A DNA stretch of 64,000 nucleotides from Ascarosepion bandense (lineage: Eukaryota > Mollusca > Cephalopoda > Sepiida > Sepiidae): assembly GCA_037127315.1 (NCBI GenBank), contig JBBBDQ010001918.1:4762501-4826500 (forward strand), written 5' to 3'. The notes under the pieces were generated by a model. It saw only the letters and a program-made list of their open reading frames with translations. It had not been told where the DNA came from and searched no databases. A program made the translations under genes and the position numbers. This document shows, piece by piece, positions 1 to 11,900 of this stretch (positions are counted from its first letter, which is position 1; each line of letters begins with the position of its first letter).

Positions 1-588
1 AAACGTCTCGAATATAATGTAAATAATGTAAATAGTGTAAATAATTACAGTACCTTATCTCAGAAATATAGACAGAACTTGAAGAAGGCCGAAGCCTACA
101 ATGGCCGAAACGTCTCGAATATAATGTAAATAATGTAAATAGTGTAAATAATTACAGTACCTTATCTCAGAAATATAGACAGAACTTGAAGAAGGCCGAA
201 GCCTACAATGGCCGAAACGTCTCGAATATAATGTAAATAATGTAAATAGTGTAAATAATTACAGTACCTTATCTCAGAAATATAGACAGAACTTGAAGAA
301 GGCCGAAGCCTACAATGGCCGAAACGTCTCGAATATAATGTAAATAATGTAAATAGTGTAAATAATTACAGTACCTTATCTCAGAAATATAGATAAAACT
401 TTAAGAAGGCTGAAGCCTACAACGGCCGCAACGCCGTGAATATGGCAATAAAGATGAAGACACCAATTCGAACAATGTAAATAGTGTAAATAATTACAGT
501 ACCGCATCTTATAAATATAGATAGACATTTAACAAAGCCGACGACTACAAGGTCATGAATATAGCAACGAAGATGAGGACAACAGTCT
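1..588. repeat. 107-bp tandem array
   Basis: Four near-identical 107-bp units start at 1, 108, 215 and 322; more diverged units continue to about 588. The array is cut by the window start. The unit (key words ATAATGTAAATAATG, CCTTATCTCAGAAATATAGA, GAAGGCCGAAGCC) resembles the outer part of the arms of the foldback element that follows, so it appears to be an amplified arm segment. Short reading frames here are not genes. Confidence 0.9.
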
Positions 589-1541
589 GAACAATGTAAA
601 TAATTACAATACATTATCTCAGAAATATAGATCGATCCTTAAGAAAACCGGAGCGTACAAAGCCGAAACGTCATGAATTTGCGAACGAACGTAAAGACAA
701 CAGTCCGAACAATGTAATTTGGAATAGATACATAGAATTTTTTTTCCAATATGATATTCTTTCTTTGGTAAATTTTCTTTTTAGGTCCCGAAGATTTTCC
801 CCCTTCAAATCTATCCAAAATAGCATTATTTCTGTGCAAATGTATATGCTGAACTTAAATCAACAGTTAGTTATTGAAGAAGCCTACCTTTTTGATCTGA
901 ACGTCCATAAAAAATTCGAGTAACATTTTGTCTCTCGTAACTCTGATGCAGTCATTTAATTAACTACTGAATGACTTTCTGCGTAGGACAACAAATTTCG
1001 GTCTTTTTTCGGTCGATTTTCTTCTGAAACTTCCGGTTATTTACTTCCTGTAATGAAAGTATTGTATTTCTACGCGTATTACTTTCATTACAGGAAGTAA
1101 ATAGCCGGAAGTTTCAGTAAAGCCAGTAAATCGACTGAAATTTGTTGCTTTCACAGAACGTTATTCTGCAGTTGATTACATGAAGAGTTACAGAAGAGAA
1201 AAAGTGCGAGATATAGTTCGTTTTTTTTTATGGACTTTAAGGTCAAAAAACGTCAATAACTAATTGTTGGTTTGAATTCAGCATATACATTTGCACAGAA
1301 ATAATGCTATTTTGGATAGATTTGAAGGGGGAAAAAACTTCGGGAAAGAAAACGAAAATTTACCAAAGAAAGAATATAATATTGGAAAAAAAATTCTATG
1401 TATCTATTCCAAATTACATTGTTCGGACTGTTGTCCTTATGTTCGTTCGCAAATTCACGACGTTTCGGCTTTGTACGCTCCGGTTTTCTTTAGGATCGAT
1501 CTATATTTCTGAGATAATGTATTGTAATTATTTACATTGTT
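589..1541. mobile_element. Foldback (large inverted-repeat) element
   Basis: Two arms of about 470 bp are imperfect reverse complements around a centre near 1065. The outer ends read ACAATGTAAATAATTACA on the left and its complement on the right; near the centre both arms hold CTTCCTGTAATGAAAGTA-like sequence. The similar peptides read from 639-839 (-) and 1291-1512 (+) are the two arms translated, not two genes. No transposase is visible. A foldback or MITE-like DNA element is the simplest reading; target-site duplications could not be defined because the left edge merges with the 107-bp array. Confidence 0.8.
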
Positions 1542-1544
1542 CAG

Positions 1545-1610
1545 AGATTTTGGATAAATTTGAAGGGGTAAAAGCCTTCGGGGCCTCAAACGAAAATTTA
1601 CCCTTTCTTT
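1545..1610 (+). repeat. Extra fragment of the foldback arm
   Basis: The stretch TTTTGGATAAATTTGAAGGGG followed by ACGAAAATTTACC repeats, diverged, the arm sequence near 1312-1365. It directly abuts the right end of the foldback element and suggests a second, truncated copy. Confidence 0.55.
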
Positions 1611-2570
<960 letters not shown>

Positions 2571-2625
2571 TAATAATCATGAAATAATACGCTTTATAAG
2601 AAATGAATAAACTGCTACTGAAATG

Positions 2626-2855
2626 TTAACCCCCTAGGGCCTTTCGTATCATATTTGATACAGTATTTCCCTATAAGGAAATATTTGGTATTTCCCTATA
2701 AGGAAACATTTGGTATTCATTGACTGAGCAGTCAGTACTACTTTCATTTGAAATTTATAAAATATTTCTCTTAAAAAATTTTTCAGGAAAATATTTCTTT
2801 CAAGGCTTGTTTTCATACTGTATCAAATATGATACGAATGGCCCTAGAGGGTTAA
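2626..2855. mobile_element. piggyBac-type MITE
   Basis: A 222-bp non-coding element is flanked by TTAA on both sides (2626-2629, 2852-2855). Its terminal inverted repeats of about 31 bp start CCCCCTAGGGCC on the left and, on the complement, CCCTCTAGGGCC on the right, and both run on through CGTATCATATTTGATAC. A TTAA target and termini beginning CCCTAG are hallmarks of the piggyBac superfamily. The interior is AT-rich and has no transposase, so it is a non-autonomous copy. Confidence 0.8.
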
Positions 2856-3250
2856 GGCTTATACTGGGCATAAAGTGGGGGATCAGTTCTATATTGTTAT
2901 GAAGTAATAAACAGATCCCCCACCAATATGATACGAATGGCCCTAGAGGGTTAAGGCTTATACTGGGCATAAAGTGGGGGATCAGTTCTATATTGTTATG
3001 AAGTAATAAACAGATCCCCCACCAATATGATACGAATGGCCCTAGAGGGTTAAGGCTTATACTGGGCATAAAGTGGGTGATCAGTTCTATATTGTTATGA
3101 AGTAATAAACAGATCCCCCACCAATATGATACGAATGGCCCTAGAGGGTTAAGGCTTATACTGGGCATAAAATGGGTGATCAGTTCTATATTGTTATGAA
3201 GTAATAAACAGATCCCCCACTAATATGATACGAATGGCCCTAGAGGGTTA
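2830..3250. repeat. 99-bp tandem array containing the MITE end and repeat R8
   Basis: Units start at 2831, 2930, 3029, 3128 and 3227, so the period is 99 bp over about 4.2 copies. Each unit is the right terminus of the piggyBac-type MITE (GATACGAATGGCCCTAGAGGG, TTAA) plus about 70 bp of flank called R8, whose ends GTGGGGGATCAGTT and AACAGATCCCCCAC are inverted repeats of each other. The 122-codon minus-strand frame at 2800-3168 is this repeat translated. Confidence 0.92.
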
Positions 3251-3485
3251 ATTAATATATTTAGTTGAAATAATCGCTGTGTTGATGAACGATTGTTCTC
3301 CAATGTACCTCCAAATTTTTGATCCCATCTTTAAAACATTCTCATCTTTTGATAAACAGTTTAACAGTTGCTTTGATTACCGCTTCCTTATTGGAGAGTG
3401 GTTTAATGCGTTTGAAATGTTCGTAAGTGATAATCAGTAGGAGAGATAACGGGTGAATATTAAGGATGAAGCAAAATTTCATTAT
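3251..3485. other. No recognised feature
   Basis: AT-rich sequence without repeats or reading frames I can support. Confidence 0.5.
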
Positions 3486-3489
3486 TCAG

Positions 3490-3680
3490 GTCATGCAGCT
3501 TTTGGTCATTTAATTGAAAAGCGTGCGGCCATGCAACAAAACGGATCCATTCTTATTCGCAAACCGAGGATGTTTCTTTTGTATTCGTCAAACGATCAAG
3601 TCTTTTATACCAAATGAAAATTTTGGAGTAAGAATACAAGAAGTTATGTTTTCAATACCACAAGAGTTTCTTTTAAAATT
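3490..3680 (-). pseudogene. Mariner-like transposase fragment, weak
   Basis: This matches, with many changes, the better fragments at 4795-5075 and 5640-5905: the CAGCTTTTGGTC word, the GCATGCGACCATGC-like word and the CCGTCCCTATTCACGAG-like word occur in the same order. It carries stops and indels and is recognised only through the related copies. Confidence 0.45.
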
Positions 3681-3684
3681 ATTT

Positions 3685-4290
3685 CACCCTAAGCAAGCCA
3701 ATTCCGCCATTGATGCGCAGGTGGCTGCATATAAGAGTAAAAGTTTAACCAGGAGAAGAGCGAAAAGAACGACGAACCAGTTAAAGGGAAATGGCAAGAG
3801 AAGGATAGGAATACAGGTGTGATGACAGTTGCGAAGGTGGAGAGAGAAAGGGAAAGAACAAGCTACACGGGGTGATGTACAAAGGACGAGGATAGGACTG
3901 GTCTCAAGTGGATAAGAGATAGGAATTGACATTACATTTAAATTCCTAGAGGTTGTAGCTGTCAGGAAAGATAGTATAAACAAGGGAGTTCTACAGGAGG
4001 GTAGTGCGAGAAAATAAGCTATTAGAGTAGAAGTGTCGGCTGCATTTTGTAGATTTAACTGTAAAAGGGTGGGACCTTGTTGCCAGTCTGGTTGCTCGAG
4101 TAAATTCTTGTAGAGGGGGCACCAGTGAGCTTAGCACGTCGGAGCAGAAGCCATGAAAATATTTGTTGGAGAGCCAGAGGGAAGCCACATCCGGTGAGAA
4201 AGTGACTGCCAAGTCTGGACTGATCACAATACAGATTCTTTGGTGCCTGTCGAGAACCATGAGGCGCCTGACCAGATGTGACACGGTCGG
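3685..4290 (-). pseudogene. LINE copy A: 3' end with RT C-terminus
   Basis: The minus strand encodes the C-terminal part of a non-LTR retrotransposon reverse transcriptase with RLATRSHPFTVKSTKCSR and KYFHGFCSDVLSSLVPP, closely parallel to the better copy at 25846-26529. Towards 3685 it runs into the 3' UTR and a degraded version of the LINE tail. Frameshifts break the frame (a 97-codon piece remains at 3991-4284). This is a 5'-truncated dead copy, typical of target-primed reverse transcription. Confidence 0.8.
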
Positions 4291-4374
4291 ATGTTGATTT
4301 TTATATGTGGAAGATGAACCCAGGTGGAAAAATTCCTTATCCCGACAAAAGAGTGGGCTCGATTCCTGGGCCGT

Positions 4375-4520
4375 TCAAGAAGCTGATAGCGAAATCATAA
4401 TTAACCTTATATAGTTTTGGAATGTTGGTTGAGAAGCGTGTGACCATGCGTTGCCGTGCAACAAAATTGAGACGTCCCTATTCACGAGTCGAGGATGTTT
4501 TTCAATTCTGATGCATTTCT
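4375..4520 (-). pseudogene. Mariner-like transposase fragment
   Basis: The minus strand reads HPRLVNRDVSILLHGNAWSH followed by ASQP, the segment around the second catalytic aspartate of Tc1/mariner DDD/E transposases (family pattern LLHDNAxPHxA). Here the Asp position of that pattern reads Gly, so it could not be catalytic. Only about 45 codons survive. Confidence 0.7.
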
Positions 4521-4726
4521 GTGCGCATGTAGACCAGTTGCCAACCGAGGTTGTAGAAACCAATCTAACCTACTATTTAACCCATAGTTAGAAAGAGAAA
4601 CGGATTAATATCTTTTTCAAGAGTATTGTCGCGTAAGTTAATGCAACGAATTCAACTGTAATTCGAACTTGGCTCTCCGACTTTTCATTCTCAACTGATA
4701 TCCACTGCACTACAACGCATTTTCAC
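4521..4726 (-). mobile_element. SINE-A, partial
   Basis: In minus orientation it shows the tRNA-like head with box A TAGTGCAGTGGATATCAG-like and box B GTTCGAATTAC-like, then the body word TGGGTTAAATAGTAGG, ending inside the internal region. It abuts the mariner fragment. Confidence 0.8.
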
Positions 4727-4794
4727 AGCTCAAAAAGCTTACATAAGTGATAATCAGTAGAAGCCATAAATTAAATAAAATTCGGCCATCTCTA

Positions 4795-5075
4795 TTTACG
4801 AGTCTAAGATGCGTCTTTTTGATTGGTTAAAAAAGATAGTATACTATACCAAACCAAAGTTTTGAAAGAACTTGAAGGGTGAGAAGAAAAAGTTATGTCC
4901 TCCGTAACATAAGAGTAACTAGTGAAACCAGTTAATACGATTCTTTGGTGGCCCGAGAAGCTGGTAAAGAAATCATAATTAAGGCTATACAGCTTTTGGT
5001 CAGTTGGTTGCGAAGCATGCGACCAGGCGTTGCCGTGCAACAAAATTGAACCGTCCCTATTCACGAGGGATGTGC
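4795..5075 (-). pseudogene. Mariner-like transposase fragment
   Basis: The minus strand gives LVNRDGSILLHGNAWSHASQ then PTDQKLYSLNYDF, matching the mariner catalytic-domain segment LLHDNARPH. The following 60 codons fit the family only after frameshifts. The Asp of the DNA motif is replaced by Gly. The copy ends exactly where a truncated SINE-A begins on the other strand. Confidence 0.75.
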
Positions 5076-5218
5076 GTTGTGATGCAGTGGATATCGGCTT
5101 GGAACGAGAAATCGGAGATAATACGGGATAATCCTCTGCCCAGTTAGACATGTCTCGAAAGAGACATGATCGCCCAAAGCGTGTATCCCATATGGAACTT
5201 AAGTGACTGTATATACCT
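5076..5218 (+). mobile_element. SINE-A with internal deletion
   Basis: The tRNA-like head GTGCGTTGTGATGCAGTGG and the 3' module (GGATAATCCTCTGCCCAG, hairpin CATGTCTC/GAGACATG, GATCGCCCAAAGCG) are joined without the middle of the element. Confidence 0.85.
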
Positions 5219-5233
5219 GAGTGTGTGTATGTG

Positions 5234-5234
<1 letters not shown>

Positions 5235-5276
<42 letters not shown>
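5235..5276. repeat. (TA)n microsatellite
   Basis: About 20 TA units directly after the SINE-A copy. The rest of the interval to 5635 shows no feature I recognise. Confidence 0.95.
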
Positions 5277-5278
<2 letters not shown>

Positions 5279-5639
5279 AACAATCGGTTCGCATCTAATT
5301 CTGTCAGTTTATTTCTGCCCCTCTCATTCAGTAATTATGCTAATGGTTAACAAACTGGCAACGTCCTCCTCTCGGGTATATCTATTATTTGTCGCTGAAT
5401 GTGACTTCACTACATAGTCATTTAATATTTAAAGTGAGATTGTATTTACATCAGAAGAAATCTGCTGTTTTACCTCTTTTCTACACCGTCTTCCTTCCAA
5501 ATCAACGACAAAATAATTTGGCTGGCATATGATTTTCTATCATTTACCTTAAAATACATTTGTAAAGCATCACCACACGTTCAGGACTAACAACATTTTC
5601 GCTTCTCGTGTTCGTGTATGAGGTATTGAACTATTATTA

Positions 5640-5905
5640 GTCTACTATCCCAAACCAAAGTTTTGAAAGAACTTGAAGGGTGAGTAGAAAAAGTTATGTC
5701 TTCCGTAACATAAGAGTAACTAATGAAACCAGTTAATACGATTCTTGGGCGGCTCGAGAAGCTGGTAGTGAAATCATAATTAAGGCTATACAGCTTTTGG
5801 TCAGTTGGTTGCGAAGCATGCGACCATGCATTGTCGTGCAACAAAATTGAACCGTCCCTATTCACGAGGCAAGGATGTTTATTTTTCAAGTTTTCTTGCA
5901 TACAA
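5640..5905 (-). pseudogene. Mariner-like transposase fragment
   Basis: The minus strand reads KHPCLVNRDGSILLHDNAWS followed by HASQP. This is the best-preserved local copy of the mariner segment and keeps the Asp of the LLHDNA motif. The downstream catalytic region is frameshifted and the N-terminal DNA-binding part is absent, so it is dead. Confidence 0.78.
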
Positions 5906-5962
5906 TTAATTTCTCCAAAATACGAGGTTGTTACCCTGTAAGACGAGAATAAATAATTAATA

Positions 5963-8900
5963 GTCTCTCAGAAAGACAACCATACAGTAAGTATTAACTC
6001 TGTGAAAGACAACCATACAGTAAGTATTAACCTGAGAAAAGACAACCATACTGTAAGTATTAACTTGTGAAAGACAACCATATAGTAAGTATTAACTCTG
6101 AGAAAGACAAACTACAGTAAGTATTAACTCTGCAGCACAACCAGAGAAAGTATTAATCATGACAGGCATACAACCACATAGTAAGTATTAACTCTGTGAA
6201 AGACAACCATATAGTAAGTATTAACTCTGAGAAAGACAACCATATAGTAAGTATTAACTCTGAGAAAGACAACCATATAGTAAGTATTAACTCTGTGAAA
6301 GACAACCATACAGTAAGTATTAATCTCCTGAGAAAGACAACCATATAGTAAGTATTAACTCTGAGAAAGACAACCATATAGTAAGTATTAACTCTGAGAA
6401 AGACAACCATACAGTAAGTATTAACTCTGAGAAAGACAACCATATAGTAAGTATTAACTCTGAGAAAGACAACCATATAGTAAGTATTAACTCTGTGAAA
6501 GACAAACTACATACAGTAAGTATTAACTCTGAGAAAGACAACCATATAGTAAGTATTAACTCTGAGAAAGACAAACTATATAGTAAGTATTAATTCTGAG
6601 AAAGACAACCATACAGTGGTTAATAACTCTGAGAAAGACAACCATATAGTAAGTATTAACTCTGAGAAAGACAACCATATAGTAAGTATTAACTCTGCAG
6701 GACAACCACAGTAAGTATTAACTCTGAGAAAGACAACCATATAGTAAGTATTAACTCTGAGAAAGACAACCACATAGTATATTAACTCTGAGAAAGACAA
6801 CCATACAGTAAGTATTAACTCTGAGAAAGACAACCATAGTAAGTATTAACTCTGAGAAAGACAACCATACAGTAAGTATTAACTCTGTGAAAGACAACCA
6901 TATAGTAAGTATTAACTCTGAGAAAGACAACCATATAGTAAGCATTAATAACTCTGAGAAAGACAACCATATAGTGTTATTGTTCCCAGAAAGACAAATT
7001 CAAGAAAAGTATTAATCGAGAAAGACAACCATATAGTAAGTATTAAATTCTGAGAAAACACAACCATATAGTAAGTATTAATTCTGAGAAAGACAACTAT
7101 ATAGTAAGTATTAACTCTGAGAAAGACAACTATACAGTAAGTATTAACTCTGGAGAAAGAATGTATAATAGTAAGTATTAACTCTTGTGAAAGAAGGGCA
7201 ACTATACAGTAAGTATTAATTCTGAGAAAGACAACCATATAGTAAGTATTAACTCTGAGAAAGACAACCACACAGTAAGTATTAACTTCTGAGAAAGACA
7301 ACCATATAGTAAGTATTGACCTGAGAAAGACAACCATACAGTAAGTATTAACTCTGTGAAAGACAACCATATAGTAAGTATTAACCTGAGAAAGACAAAT
7401 CATATAGTAAGTATTAACTCTGAGAAAGACAACCATATAGTAAGTATTAACTCTGTGAAAGACAACTACACAGTAAGTATTAACTCTGTGAAAGACAACA
7501 TATAGTAAGTATTAACTCTGAGAAAGACAACCATATAGTAAGTATTAACTTCTGTGAAAGACAACCATATAGTAAGTATTAACTTGGAGTAGTGCATGTT
7601 CATATAGTAAGTATTAACTCTGAGAAAGACAACCATATAGTAAGTATTAACTCTGTGAAAGACAACTACAGTAAGTATTAACTTGAGAAAGACAACCATA
7701 TAGTGTTAATAACTCTGAGAAAGACAACCATATAAAGTACAATTTGAGAAAGACAACCATACAGTAAGTATTAACTCTGAGAAAGACAACCATATAGTAA
7801 GTATTAACTCTGAGAAAGACAACCATATAGTAAGTATTAACTCTGTGAAAGACAACCATACAGTAAGAAGTATTAACTCTGAGAAAGACAACCATATAGT
7901 AAGTATTAATTTGAGAAAGACAACCATATAGTAAGTATTAACTCTGAGAAAGACAACCATACAGTAAGTATTAACTCTGAGAAAGACAACCATATAGTAA
8001 GTATTAACACTGAGAAAGACAACCATATAGTAAGTATTAACTCTGTGAAGACAACCATACAGTAAGTATTAACTCTGAGAAAGACAAACTAGTAAGTATT
8101 AACTCTGAGAAAGACAACCATATAGTAAGTATTAACTCTGAGAAAGACAACCATACAGTAAGTATTAACTCTGTGAAAAGACAACCATATAGTAAGTATT
8201 AACTCTGAGAAAGACAACCATATAGTAAGTATTAACTCTGAGAAAGACAACCATAGGCATGAATTTGGAGAAAGACAACCATATAGTAAGTATTAACTCT
8301 GTGAAAGACAACCATACAGTAAGTATTAACTCTGAGAAAGACAAATCATATAGTAAGTATTAACTCTGAGAAAGACAACCATACAGTAAGTATTAACTCT
8401 GAGAAAGACAACCATATAGTAAGTATTAACTCTGAGAAAGACAACCATACAGTAAGTATTAACTTCATGAAAGACAACCATATAGTAAGTATTAACTCTG
8501 AGAAAGACAACCATATAGTAAGTATTAACTCTGAGAAAGACAACCATATAGTAAGCATTAACTCTGTGAAAGACAACCATACAGTAAGTATTAACTCTGA
8601 GAAAGACAACCATATAGTAAGTATTAACTCTGAGAAAGACAACCATATAGTAAGTATTAACTCTGAGAAAGACAACCATATAGTAAGTATTAACTCTGAG
8701 AAAGACAACCATACAGTAAGTATTATCCTTGAGAAAGACACAACCATATAGTAAGTATTAACTCTGTGAAAGATAACCATACAGTAAGTATTAACTCTGA
8801 GAAAGACAACTATATAGTAAGTATTAACTCTGAGAAAGACAACAATACAGTAAGTATTAACTCTGAGAAAGACAACCATATAGTAAGTATTAACTCTTGA

Positions 8901-11900
8901 GAAAGACAACCATATAGTAAGTATTAACTCTAGGAAAGACAAACTAATAGTAAGTATTAACTCTGGAGAAAGACAACCATATATAGTAAGTATTAACTCT
9001 GAGAAAGACAACCATATATAGTAAGTATTAACTCTGTGAAAGACAACCACACAGTAAGTATTAACTCTGAGAAAGACAAATCATGTAGTAAGTATTAACT
9101 CTGAGAAAGACAACCATATAGTATGTATTAACTCTGAGAAAGACAACCATATAGTAAGTATTAACTCTGAGAAAGACAAACATACAGTAAGTATTAACTC
9201 TGAGAAAGACTACCATATAGTAAGTATTAACTCTGAGAAAGACAACCATATAGTAAGTATTAACTCTGAGAAAGACAAACTACATAAGTATTAACTCTGA
9301 GAAAGACAACCATACAGTAATATTAACTCTGAGAAAGACAACCATATAGTAAGTATTAACTCTGAGAAAGACAACTATATAGTAAGTATTAACTCTGTGA
9401 AAGACAACCATACAGTAAGTATTAACTCTGAGAAAGACAACCATATAGTAAATATTAACTCTGTGAAAGACAACCATACAGTAAGTATTAACTCTGTGAA
9501 AGACAACCATAGTAAGTATTAACTCTGTGAAAGACAACCATATAGTAAGTATTAACTCTTGAGAAAGACAACCATATAGTAAGTATTAACTCTGTGAAAG
9601 ACAACCATATAGTAAGTATTAACTCTGAGAAAGACAACCAAAGAGTAAGTATTAACTCTGTGAAAGACAAAACTATATATAGTAAGTATTAACTCTGAGA
9701 AAGACAACCATATAGTAAGTATTAACTCTGTGAAAGACAACCATATAGTAAGTATTAACTCTGAGAAAGACAACCATACAGTAAGTATTAACTCTGTGAA
9801 AGACAACCATATAGTAAGTATTAACACTGAGAAAGACAACCATATAGTAAGTATTAACTCTGTGAAAGACAACCATACAGTAAGTATTAATCCTGAGAAA
9901 GACAACCATATAGTAAGTATTAACTCTGAGAAAGACAACCATATAGTAAGTATTAACTCTGAGAAAGACAACCATACAGTAAGTATTAACTCTGGTGAAA
10001 GACAACCATATAGTAAGTGTATTAACTCTGAGAAAGACAACCATATAGTAAGTATTAACTCTGAGAAAGACAACCATATAGTAAGTATTAACCTTGAGAA
10101 AGACAACCATATAGGGCATTAACTCTGTGAAAGACAACCATACAGTAAGTATTAACTCTGAGAAAGACAACCATATAGTAAGTATTAACTCTGAGAAAGA
10201 CAACCATACAGTAAGTATTAACTCTGAGAAAGACAACCATATAGTGTTATTAATCTCCTGAGAAAGACAACCATACAGTAAGTATTAACTCTGTGAAAGA
10301 CAACTTACACATAGTAAGTATTAACTCTGAGAAAGACAACCATATAGTAAGTATTAACTCTGAGAAAGACAACCATATAGTAAGTATTAACTCTGTGAAA
10401 GACAACCATACAGTAAGTATTAACTCTGAGAAAGACAACCATATAGTAAGTATTAACTCTGAGAAAGACAACCATATAGTAAGTATTAACTCTGAGAAAG
10501 ACAACCATATAGTAAGTATTAACTCTGAGAAAGACAACCATACAGTAAGTATTAACTCTGAGAAAGACAACCATATAGTAAGTATTAACTCTGTGAAAGA
10601 CAACCATACAGTAAGTATTAACTCTGAGAAAGACAACTATATAGTAAGTATTAACTCTGAGAAAGACAACCATACAGTAAGTATTAACTCTGAGAAAGAC
10701 AACCATATAGTAAGTATTAACTCTGAGAAAGACAACCATATAGTAAGTATTAACTCTAGGAAAGACAACCATATAGTAAGTATTAACTCTGAGAAAGACA
10801 ACCATATAGTAAGTATTAACTCTGAGAAAGACAACCATATAGTAAGTATTAACTCTGTGAAAGACAAACTATACAGTAAGTATTAACTCTGAGAAAGACA
10901 ACCATGTAGTAAGTATTAACTCTGAGAAAGACAACCATATAGTATGTATTAACTCTGAGAAAGACAACCATATAGTAAGTATTAACTCTGGAGAAAGACA
11001 AACATACAGTAAGTATTAACTCTGAGAAAGACTACCATATAGTAAGTATTAACTCTGAGAAAGACAACCATATAGTAAGTATTAACTCTGGAGAAAGACA
11101 ACCATATAGTAAGTATTAACTCTGAGAAAGACAACCATACAGTAATATTAAACCTGAGAAAGACAACCATATAGTAAGCATTAACTCTGAGAAAGACAAA
11201 ATCATATAGTAAGTATTAACTTGTGAAAGACAACCATACAGTAAGTATTAACTCTGAGAAAGACAACCATATAGTAAGTATTAACTTCAGGAAAGACAAA
11301 TCATACAGTAAGTATTGTTAACTTGTGAAAGACAACCATATAGTAAGTATTAACTTTGTGAAAGACAACCACATAGTAAGTATTAACTCTGGAGAAAGAC
11401 AACCATATAGTAAGTACTAACTCTGTGAAAAGACAACCACATAGTAAGTATTAACTCTGAGAAAGACAAATCATACAGTAAGTATTAACTCTGTGAAAGA
11501 CAACCACATAGTAAGTATTAACTCTGTGAAAGACAACCATATAGTAAGTATTAACTTCAGGAAAGACAACCATATAGTAAGTATTAACCTTGAGAAAGAC
11601 AACCATATAGTAAGTATTAACTCTGTGAAAGACAACCATATAGTAAGTATTAACTCTGTGAAAGACAACCATATAGTAAGTATTAACTCTGAGAAAGACA
11701 ACCATATAGTAAGTATTAACTCTGAGAAAGACAACCATATAGTAAGTATTAACTCTGTGAAAGACAACCATACAGTAAGTATTAACTCTGTGAAAGACAA
11801 ATCATATAGTAAGTATTAACTCTGTGAAAGACAAACGTACATAGTAAGTATTAACTCTGAGAAAGACAACCATATAGTAAGTATTAACTCTGTGAAAGTA

